The notes beneath the pieces were generated by a model, which saw nothing but the letters and a program-made list of their open reading frames with translations, did no database searches and was not told the DNA's origin. The position numbers were made by a program, and so were the translations under genes. Positions 22,390 to 28,806 of a stretch of DNA of 28,806 bases are shown here, piece by piece. Source of the stretch: Archangium gephyra (GTDB taxonomy: Bacteria > Myxococcota > Myxococcia > Myxococcales > Myxococcaceae); contig QFQP01000050.1 in NCBI GenBank assembly GCA_003243425.1, positions 1 through 28,806 on the forward strand, in the 5' to 3' direction. The stretch's first letter is position 1. Each line of letters opens with the position of its first letter.

Positions 22390-24377
22390 TCACCGTCGAG
22401 AGGTTGTCTCGCAGCTACGACGACGGCGCGCGCGGCAGGGTTCGTGTGCTCGACGGTGTGAACCTTCACGTCGCCAGGGGCGAGTTCGCGGCCATCGTCG
22501 GGCGGAGCGGGGCGGGCAAGTCGACGCTGTTGCACGTGCTCGGCGGCCTCGACGCCGAGTTCACCGGAGACGTTCGCGTCGCCGGCACGTCGCTGCGTGG
22601 CCTCGACGACGCCGCGCTCGCGCGGTTTCGCAACGAGACGGTGGGCTTCGTCTTTCAGTTCTTTCATCTCGTCGGCGGGCTCTCGGCGCTCGAGAACGTG
22701 CTGCTGCCGGCGGCGTTCGGTGGCAGTCGCGCCGACGAAGCGAAGGCCCGCGAGGCGCTCGCGCGCGTAGGGCTCGCCGAAAAATCGGAGCGGCTCCCGT
22801 CTCAATTGTCCGGCGGAGAACGTCAACGCGTCGCCATCGCCCGCGCGCTCTTCAACCGGCCGCAGGTGCTGTTGTGCGACGAGCCCACCGGCAACCTCGA
22901 CGCGCAGACCGCCGACGAGATCATCGCGTTGTTCAAGCAGCTGAACGCCGAAGGTCTGACCATCGTCGCCATCACGCACGAAGATCGGCTGCGCGCCGCG
23001 GCCTCGCGCGTCATCACGCTGGAAGACGGCGCCCTGAAGTCTGCCGTCTCTGCCGGGGACCGCGGTCAGGCGGTGGGACCGACCCCGTCACCGCGAACGA
23101 ACTTCGCGGGCTTCGGCAGGCTCGTCCGACTCCAACTCTCGCGAGATCGTCGGGGCGCGCTCGCCTCGAGCTTCGGCATTTCGATGGGCATCGGCGCGCT
23201 CGTCTTCTTCGTGGCGTTGGGCCTCGGTGTGGGCCGCGTGATTCGCGAGAAGGTCTTCCCGCTCGACATCAAGCTCGTCGAAGTCATCCCCTCGCAGCTG
23301 TCGATCGGCCTGTTCGGCGGCAAGCTCGACCAACCCGCGGTGGACCGCCTCGGCTCGATGCCCGGCGTCGAGCGCGCGTACCGGAAGATGAACGTGCGCG
23401 TGCCCGCAGTGAGCTTCTACGACGGTGACTTCTTCGGCCGTCGAATCCGCATGGGCATCGAGGTGCTCGCGGTCGGAGTCGACGCGGAGCTGGTGAAGCG
23501 CGACGTGCAGCAGGGCGACTTCAGCGACCCCGGCGTGGGCAAGCCGATTCCGGGCGTCGTCGCCTCGCGGCTGCTGGAGATCTACAACAAGACCTTCGCG
23601 CCGGCCCGCTCACTGCCGCAGCTGAGCGGCAACATGCTCATCGGCTTCCAGTTCCCCGTCGATTGGAACCGGAGCTTCGTCGCGCCCGCGAAAGGCGCGA
23701 GCAGCGCAGCCCCGGCGCAGGTGGTCGGCGTTTCAGATCGCGGTCTGCTCGCCGGCATCACCATTCCGCTCGACGTCGCCAGACGCCTCAACCGCGAGTT
23801 CAACGAAGACGCCGAGACGTTCACCGCCGTCACGCTCGAGGCGAAGTCACCTGACGACGTGCCCGGTATCGTCGCCGCGGTCAAAGACATGGGTTTGCGC
23901 GTCGACGACCAGGAGCGTCGTCTTGCCGAGAACGCGGGGGCCGCGGTCACCATCACCACGTCCGCGATGGCGCTGCTCTCGGCGCTCATCTGTCTGCTGG
24001 CGGCCTTCAACATCGCGCATGCCTTGTCGGCTTCCGTTCGCGCGCGCGAAAAAGAGCTCGGCGTGATGCGCGCGGTCGGAGCGCGTCGCACCGACATCTT
24101 CCGGCTCGTGCTCGCCGAGGCCGCGCTGCTCGGCATCGCCGGAGGGCTCACCGGGACGCTCATCGCGCTCGGCGCCGCGGCCGGTGTGGATATGCTGTCG
24201 GCCCGCGTGCTGCCCGATTTCCCGTTCAAGCCCGACAGCTATTTCCTCGTGCCGCTGTGGCTGCCGGTGGTGGGGCTCGGCCTGGGCGTCATCGCGGCCA
24301 TCGGCGGTGCGTGGTTGCCCGCGCGCCGCGCCTCGAAGGTCGACCCGGCGCGCGTGCTCGCGGGGCAGGGCACGTGA
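22386..24377 (+). CDS. MacB-like ABC transporter: ATPase fused to FtsX-type permease
   Basis: The product is 663 aa from GTG 22386, overlapping the previous TGA. Residues 1-225 are a LolD/MacB-type ATPase: Walker A GRSGAGKS (39-46), Q-loop FVFQFFHLV, signature LSGGERQR (141-148), Walker B LLCDEPTG (162-169) and H198 in ITHED. A linker leads to TM1 (about 260-283), a periplasmic domain (about 285-510) and three C-terminal helices with the FtsX hallmark (ARVRAREKELGVMRAVGARRTDIFRLVLAEAALLG type). This one-chain order matches MacB, which uses ATP hydrolysis to work on periplasmic substrates, and relates to LolCDE. No MacA-like adaptor gene is in view. It probably acts on lipoproteins or envelope peptides. 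Confidence 0.92.
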   Translation: MITVERLSRSYDDGARGRVRVLDGVNLHVARGEFAAIVGRSGAGKSTLLHVLGGLDAEFTGDVRVAGTSLRGLDDAALARFRNETVGFVFQFFHLVGGLSALENVLLPAAFGGSRADEAKAREALARVGLAEKSERLPSQLSGGERQRVAIARALFNRPQVLLCDEPTGNLDAQTADEIIALFKQLNAEGLTIVAITHEDRLRAAASRVITLEDGALKSAVSAGDRGQAVGPTPSPRTNFAGFGRLVRLQLSRDRRGALASSFGISMGIGALVFFVALGLGVGRVIREKVFPLDIKLVEVIPSQLSIGLFGGKLDQPAVDRLGSMPGVERAYRKMNVRVPAVSFYDGDFFGRRIRMGIEVLAVGVDAELVKRDVQQGDFSDPGVGKPIPGVVASRLLEIYNKTFAPARSLPQLSGNMLIGFQFPVDWNRSFVAPAKGASSAAPAQVVGVSDRGLLAGITIPLDVARRLNREFNEDAETFTAVTLEAKSPDDVPGIVAAVKDMGLRVDDQERRLAENAGAAVTITTSAMALLSALICLLAAFNIAHALSASVRAREKELGVMRAVGARRTDIFRLVLAEAALLGIAGGLTGTLIALGAAAGVDMLSARVLPDFPFKPDSYFLVPLWLPVVGLGLGVIAAIGGAWLPARRASKVDPARVLAGQGT

Positions 24378-25051
24378 AGACACACCTGCGCACGGCCGCC
24401 GTCGCGCTCTTCGCCGTGTTCCTCCTCTGGCTCTACGGCGGTGACGTCGTGCGGTGGGGTCGGCTCCAGGCCGCGCCGGTCGCGGTGATGAACGACGCGC
24501 CGTTGCTGCCGCTGGGGCTGTTCGGCACCGTCGTGGCGTGCGCGCTCCTGGCAGCGCTCTCCACGCGCCTCACGAAGAAGGCGTTGCTGCCGCCGCGCGT
24601 CGCGAAGTGGGTCCCCGTGGTCGCCGTGCTGCTTCCGCTGATCGACTTCGTGGTCATCTCGTCGCGCAGCAGCTTCGTGCAACCCGAAGAGCTGCTCATT
24701 GGCGCGGCCAACAGCGTCGCTCAGGCCGCCGCCGAGAACTCGGGAACGCAGGTCGTGGCGCGAGAGCCGGCGGTGCTCGAAGCCGCCGTGGCTCCCTTCA
24801 CTGACGTGCCGATCTTCGTGAAGGGCGAACGCGTGCCGAACTGGAAGGTTCAGTTGCGCGAAGGTTGCAGTGGTCCCGCGGCCGATGCGCGCGACGCCAC
24901 GCCGGGAACCATCGTGTATTGCGTGTCGGTCGACCGCCGTCAGGCGTGGGTGAATGTCGTCGCCACTGCCGCCGGTCATACCTTCGGCGAGGTCGCCATG
25001 TCGGGGCTCGAAGCGCCGTGGGTGGCGGCCGTGCAGCTCGACCAGCCGTAG
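24374..25051 (+). CDS. Small membrane protein of unknown function, last gene of the psp-like cluster
   Basis: The product is 225 aa from GTG 24374, overlapping the MacB-like stop by 4 bp. Three hydrophobic segments are visible: about 7-22 (AAVALFAVFLLWLYG), 44-62 (LPLGLFGTVVACALLAALS) and 80-98 (WVPVVAVLLPLIDFVVIS). The C-terminal 125 residues are soluble and probably periplasmic, with two Cys (CSGPAADARDATPGTIVYC) that could form a disulphide. I recognise no family. Position and coupling suggest it works with the MacB-like protein. A terminator-like hairpin lies 12 bp after its stop. Confidence 0.75.
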   Translation: MKTHLRTAAVALFAVFLLWLYGGDVVRWGRLQAAPVAVMNDAPLLPLGLFGTVVACALLAALSTRLTKKALLPPRVAKWVPVVAVLLPLIDFVVISSRSSFVQPEELLIGAANSVAQAAAENSGTQVVAREPAVLEAAVAPFTDVPIFVKGERVPNWKVQLREGCSGPAADARDATPGTIVYCVSVDRRQAWVNVVATAAGHTFGEVAMSGLEAPWVAAVQLDQP

Positions 25052-25063
25052 CCAGTGTGCGAA

Positions 25064-25082
25064 GCGCCTACACCCGAGGCGC
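25064..25082 (+). terminator. Terminator-like hairpin at the end of the psp-like cluster
   Basis: GCGCCT (25064-25069), loop ACACCCG, AGGCGC (25077-25082) form a 6-bp GC-rich stem 12 bp after the last gene of the cluster. A short T-rich patch (GATTTCT) follows. It plausibly ends the 16055-25051 or 18061-25051 transcript. Confidence 0.4.
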
Positions 25083-25133
25083 GGCTCGATTTCTGACGTG
25101 GGCTGTTTTTGACCGCGTTACGCTCGCGGCGCT

Positions 25134-27095
25134 TTGTCGACCGCCCCCAAACGACAGCCGATTCCCTTCGGAAAGTACCTGCTGCTGGACCGCGTCAACA
25201 TCGGCGGCATGGCCGAAGTGTGGCGCGCCAAGACCTTCGGCGCTGGCGGCTTCGAACGCATCGTGGCGATCAAGCGCATTCTCCCGAACATCGCGGAGGA
25301 TGAAGAGTTCATCACGATGTTCATCGACGAGGCGAAGATCACCGTTCAGCTCAATCACGCGAACATCGCGCAGATCTACGAGCTGGCGAACCTCTCGAAC
25401 TCCTACTTCATCGCCATGGAGTACGTGTCCGGCAAGGACATGCGCGCGGTCTTCGATCGCTGCCGCAAGCGTGGCGAGCCCGCGCCGATTCCGCTCACCT
25501 GTTACGCCATTGCCCAGTGCTGCGAGGGCCTCGACTACGCCCACCGCGCGAAGGACAAACAGGGCCGCGACATGGGCATCGTTCACCGCGACGTCTCGCC
25601 GCAGAACGCGCTCATTTCCTACGACGGCGAGGTGAAGGTCATCGACTTCGGTATCGCCAAGGCTGCGGGCAAGGCGACGAAGACGCAGGCCGGCATTCTC
25701 AAGGGCAAGTTCGGCTACATGAGCCCGGAGCAGATCCGCGGGCTCCCGCTCGACGGCCGCAGCGACATCTTCGCCATCGGCGTGTGCCTGTACGAGATGC
25801 TCACCGGCGAGCGGCTGTTCGTCGGCGACTCGGACTTCTCGGTGCTCGAGAAGGTGCGCAAGGTCGAGGTGCTGCCGCCCTCGCACTTCAACCGCAAGAT
25901 CCCCGAGCAGCTCGAGAAGATCGTGATGAAGGCGCTCGCCAAGGACGTCGACGATCGCTACCAGCACGCCAGCGAGCTCGGCGAAGACCTGCGCGCGTTC
26001 ATGTATTCGACGGGCAACGCCTTTGCGCGCAAGGACCTCGCGGCCTTCATGAAGGCCACCTTCGCGGAGGACTACGAGAAGGAGAAGGCGCGCATCTCGG
26101 AGTACGTGGAGGTGAAGGCACCCGAGGGCATGCTGGCCGCGATCGAGATGGGGTACGGCGTGGGGACCGTGCCCGCGCCGAACGCCGGGGCGCCGAACGC
26201 CAGCGCCGTGACCGCGGTGCCCACGTCGGTGCCCATCAGCCCGCAACCCGGTGGTCTGCCGCCCACCGTGCGCCCGATGCCGCCCACGCTCACGCCGTCG
26301 GCAGGCGCGCCGGTCACGCGACCGCCCAGCCTCACCAGCATGCCTCGGCTCACGGCCGTCGCGCCCATGCTCACCAACGGCAAGGAAGAGCACGAGTCGA
26401 CGGTGCTGGCCGACGGCATCGGCGGTGGCCCTCCGTTCGATGACCCGGCGACCAACCCCGGCGGCGGTCCGCAGCAGCGGCCCGACCCCACGCGCGCCAT
26501 CAACATCCGCAACCGCCCGGGTGGCAACTTCGCCGAAGAGCTGGCGACGGATCCCGGTCGCCCTGCGGTGCCTGCGCCGGTGATTCGTCAGCCGCCGGTG
26601 GTGACCTCGGTGCCCGAGCGGCGCCCGACGCGCAACGTGGCCCCCATTCCCCCGGCCGCGGACACCGCGCCCACGCTTGCGGGTGTGTCGTCGCAACGCG
26701 TGGCCCCGGCGGTGGCGCAGACCAACGCAGACCTCCCGACGCAGGCGCCTGCACCGAACAACATGAAGCTGATCGTGGTGCTGGTCGGCATCATCGCGGT
26801 GCTGATCATCGCGGTGGCTGCGGTGTGGGCGTTCAAGCCCGCCGCGAACGGCCTCCTCATGATCACCGTGCCTGACGGCGCGAAGAACGTGACCGTCAAC
26901 ATCAACGGCAAGGACGTGGTCGACGACAACGGCCAGCCGTTCACTGACTGGCCGCAGATTCGCCCGGTGCCGGTCGGCAAGGTGACGGTGCTCATCAAGG
27001 CGCCCGGCTACGAGCCGCTCACGCAGACCATCGACGTGAAAGAAGGCAACGAGCCGACCCAGCTCACCAAAGAGCTGAAGAAGAAGTCGCCCTGA
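25134..27095 (+). CDS. Transmembrane Ser/Thr protein kinase (Hanks type) with PEGA-like C-terminus
   Basis: The product is 653 aa. TTG 25134 is the only start codon between the upstream in-frame stop (25110) and the kinase domain. Kinase domain (about 13-290): Gly-loop VNIGGMAEVW, VAIK with K47, HRDVSPQN (151-158, D153 and N158), DFG (171-173), GYMSPEQ (194-200) and DIFAIGVCLYEMLTGERLF. The SPQN form of the catalytic loop is common in myxobacterial kinases. A Pro-rich linker (345-543) may bear phosphosites. One membrane helix follows (545-567), then an extracytoplasmic PEGA-like domain (570-645, ending APGYEPLTQTIDV). Catalytic residues are intact. The AAA+ gene follows by 17 bp. Confidence 0.95.
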   Translation: MSTAPKRQPIPFGKYLLLDRVNIGGMAEVWRAKTFGAGGFERIVAIKRILPNIAEDEEFITMFIDEAKITVQLNHANIAQIYELANLSNSYFIAMEYVSGKDMRAVFDRCRKRGEPAPIPLTCYAIAQCCEGLDYAHRAKDKQGRDMGIVHRDVSPQNALISYDGEVKVIDFGIAKAAGKATKTQAGILKGKFGYMSPEQIRGLPLDGRSDIFAIGVCLYEMLTGERLFVGDSDFSVLEKVRKVEVLPPSHFNRKIPEQLEKIVMKALAKDVDDRYQHASELGEDLRAFMYSTGNAFARKDLAAFMKATFAEDYEKEKARISEYVEVKAPEGMLAAIEMGYGVGTVPAPNAGAPNASAVTAVPTSVPISPQPGGLPPTVRPMPPTLTPSAGAPVTRPPSLTSMPRLTAVAPMLTNGKEEHESTVLADGIGGGPPFDDPATNPGGGPQQRPDPTRAINIRNRPGGNFAEELATDPGRPAVPAPVIRQPPVVTSVPERRPTRNVAPIPPAADTAPTLAGVSSQRVAPAVAQTNADLPTQAPAPNNMKLIVVLVGIIAVLIIAVAAVWAFKPAANGLLMITVPDGAKNVTVNINGKDVVDDNGQPFTDWPQIRPVPVGKVTVLIKAPGYEPLTQTIDVKEGNEPTQLTKELKKKSP

Positions 27096-27112
27096 AGCGT
27101 TAGCGAGAACAC

Positions 27113-28806
27113 ATGGCACGCAAGAAGACGAATGACCCGCTGGCGGCGCTGCCGTCGTGGGCGCAGAAGCTCGCCCAGCGGTACTACACGCGCACCGTCA
27201 GCACCTTCGTGGTGTACGGCGCCGTTCGTGATCTCCAGCCCGTCACCCGAGAAGACGGCGGGAAGGACTTCCAGAACCTCAAGCAGTTCTTCTCCGAGGA
27301 GCTGTTCGGCGGGAGAGATCACGTCGTCTTCTACGACCGCAGCTCCGGCATTCGCGCCGCGCAGCCCGAGACCCAGAAGGACCTCGTGCGCGTGCTGCAG
27401 GGCTACGACACGCTCTACGGCACCGATTTTTCGAAGGTGATGCCGCGCGACCCCGGCCGCGCGTTGCAGGTGCTCGAGAACTACCTGCGCATGAAGGTGA
27501 GCGACGGGAAGTCCCTCGCGCTGGTCATCGACTTCGCAGAGACCATCGCGCCGGCGGGCGACATGGCGCACCTGCAGGCCGAAGACAGGTTCGTGCTGGC
27601 GACGCTCGTGAAGTGGGCGAGCGACCCGCAGTTCCTCGGCGGCGATCTCTCGATCGTGCTCATCACCGAGAACCTCGCTGATCTCTCGCCGCGGCTCTCG
27701 CGCAACCCGTACGTCGCCAACCTCGAGCTCACGCTGCCGACCGAAGAAGAGCGGCTGGAGTTCGTGAAGTGGAAGCTCGAGGGGCAGAAGCTGCAGTCGG
27801 TCAGTGACGTGCCGATCGCCGCGCTGGCCAAGATGACGGCCGGTCTCTCACGCATCAACCTCGACCGGCTGCTGACCGAGGCGATGGAAGCCGGTCAACG
27901 CATCACCGCCGAGACGTTGAAGGACAAGAAGAAGGAGATCATTCAGGCCGAGTGTCACGGTCTGCTGGAGTTCATCGAGCCCGAGCACAACCTCGACGTG
28001 GTGGCAGGTCACGCGCGCGCGAAGAAGATGCTGCGCGATGCCTCGAGCATGCTGAAGAAGGGCCGCATCGAGGTGATGCCCATGGGCTACCTGGTGAGTG
28101 GCCCGGTCGGTACCGGCAAGACCTTCATGGTCACGTGCTTCGCCGGTGAGATCGGTGTGCCGTGCGTGAAGTTCCTCAACTTCCGCAGCCAGTGGCAGGG
28201 CGTGACCGAGGCGAACCTCGAGAAGATCTTCAACCTGCTCAAGGCGCTCTGGCCGGTGGCGGTGATGATCGACGAAGCCGACGCCTTCCTCGGAGATCGC
28301 GACGCCGGCGGCGACTCGGGCACCTCGAGCCGCATCTTCGCGTCGATCGCCAGCTTCATGGGCAACACGGCGTACCGCGGGAAGATCGTCTGGTTCCTGC
28401 TCACGTGCCGACCCGATCTGCTGCCCATCGACCTGAAGCGCCAGGGCCGTGCAGAAGAGCACCTCGCGTTGTTCTACCCGCAGACCGATGCCGAGCGCGT
28501 CGAGCTGTTCACCGCGATGCAGAAGAAGACGAAGGTGAAGGTCGACTTCCCTGACTTCGCGAAGTTGACCAACAGCCACCCGTATTCCGGTGCTGACATC
28601 GAAGCGATTCTGGTGCGTTCAAAGTTCCGCGCGGTGATGGACGGCCGGGAGGACGTGACGACGGCCGACGTGGAAGCCGTGGTGAAGGACTTCGTGCCGC
28701 CCAGCTACCCGCTGGAGATCGAACTGCAGAACCTCGTGGCCGTGCAGGAATGCACGTCGCGGGAGCTGCTGCCTGAAGCGTTCCAGAAGCTCGAGCGCGA
28801 CTTCGT
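27113..28806 (+). CDS. AAA+ ATPase with degenerate first module (3' end outside window)
   Basis: The first 564 residues are present, from ATG 27113; no stop is reached. The first module (about 25-225) keeps a Walker B-like strand (SLALVIDFAE, 134-143), a sensor-1-like strand (SIVLITEN, 180-187) and a second-region-of-homology-like RLSRNPYV. It has no Walker A, so it is probably inactive. The second module (about 290-530) is canonical: Walker A GPVGTGKT (330-337), pore-like FRSQWQG, Walker B VAVMIDEADAF (382-392), sensor 1 WFLLTCRPD and an Arg-rich LKRQGR, with a small helical domain ending YSGADIEAIL. It resembles Cdc48/FtsH-class unfoldases. It lies 17 bp after the kinase, so the two are probably co-transcribed. 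Confidence 0.9.
   Translation, partial: MARKKTNDPLAALPSWAQKLAQRYYTRTVSTFVVYGAVRDLQPVTREDGGKDFQNLKQFFSEELFGGRDHVVFYDRSSGIRAAQPETQKDLVRVLQGYDTLYGTDFSKVMPRDPGRALQVLENYLRMKVSDGKSLALVIDFAETIAPAGDMAHLQAEDRFVLATLVKWASDPQFLGGDLSIVLITENLADLSPRLSRNPYVANLELTLPTEEERLEFVKWKLEGQKLQSVSDVPIAALAKMTAGLSRINLDRLLTEAMEAGQRITAETLKDKKKEIIQAECHGLLEFIEPEHNLDVVAGHARAKKMLRDASSMLKKGRIEVMPMGYLVSGPVGTGKTFMVTCFAGEIGVPCVKFLNFRSQWQGVTEANLEKIFNLLKALWPVAVMIDEADAFLGDRDAGGDSGTSSRIFASIASFMGNTAYRGKIVWFLLTCRPDLLPIDLKRQGRAEEHLALFYPQTDAERVELFTAMQKKTKVKVDFPDFAKLTNSHPYSGADIEAILVRSKFRAVMDGREDVTTADVEAVVKDFVPPSYPLEIELQNLVAVQECTSRELLPEAFQKLERDF

Noticed and set aside
22386..24377. ATPase-permease fusion as a sequencing error joining two genes
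   Set aside because: ATPase followed by TM1, periplasmic domain and three TMs in one chain is the normal MacB order, and the length (663 aa) fits.
25068..27119. 683-aa minus-strand open frame
   Set aside because: It is a mirror of the clear Ser/Thr kinase gene. The His/Arg/Gly-rich composition and absence of motifs mark it as a shadow.

Overview
The window is GC-rich chromosomal DNA whose genes have strongly G/C-biased third codon positions and many GTG and TTG starts. It most resembles a myxobacterium (Myxococcota). The clues are a Ser/Thr kinase whose catalytic loop reads HRDVSPQN, an FHA protein, choice-of-anchor-D (HYDIN-type) lipoproteins, lipoproteins with DAG/DGG-rich linkers, a pspA cluster, and almost no phage or IS content. 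I place it by signature only; no database was searched.

Layout, left to right. Bases 1-162 hold seven copies of a 21-bp tandem repeat. Next, on the minus strand, is what looks like the decayed C-terminal end of a type II copper monooxygenase (163-459). Three plus-strand genes of unknown function follow (554-3178): a signal-peptide beta-rich protein, a 481-aa protein and a 132-aa protein. A small minus-strand gene abuts them. Then come an FHA protein (3481-3996) and, convergent and overlapping it by 19 bp, a two-component operon (OmpR-type regulator and membrane histidine kinase, 3978-6178).

Across a 288-bp divergent spacer with operator-like half-sites lies a beta-propeller/dihaem cytochrome lipoprotein (6467-8458). 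It is followed by an envelope protein, gpsA and a HYDIN-type lipoprotein (to 12059). A convergent hairpin separates these from a membrane-anchored winged-helix protein (12078-12503). That gene is divergent from an amidohydrolase of the MTA/SAH or 5'-deoxyadenosine deaminase type (12553-13884). A short leader with a sigma54-like promoter and an attenuator-like hairpin precedes a 665-aa lipoprotein built of six tandem beta-domains (14047-16044).

The most system-like region is 16055-25051: a NatAB-like ABC exporter pair, then pspA, a membrane-anchored orphan solute-binding-like protein, a membrane/coiled-coil protein, a lipoprotein, a MacB-like fused ABC-FtsX protein and a small membrane protein. 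From the solute-binding-like gene onward the genes are joined by 4-bp start/stop overlaps. I read this as an envelope-stress and lipoprotein-handling module, which is inference. A hairpin ends it. The window closes with a transmembrane Ser/Thr kinase with a PEGA-like C-terminus (25134-27095) and, 17 bp on, an AAA+ ATPase truncated by the window edge. That ATPase has a degenerate first module and a canonical second one.
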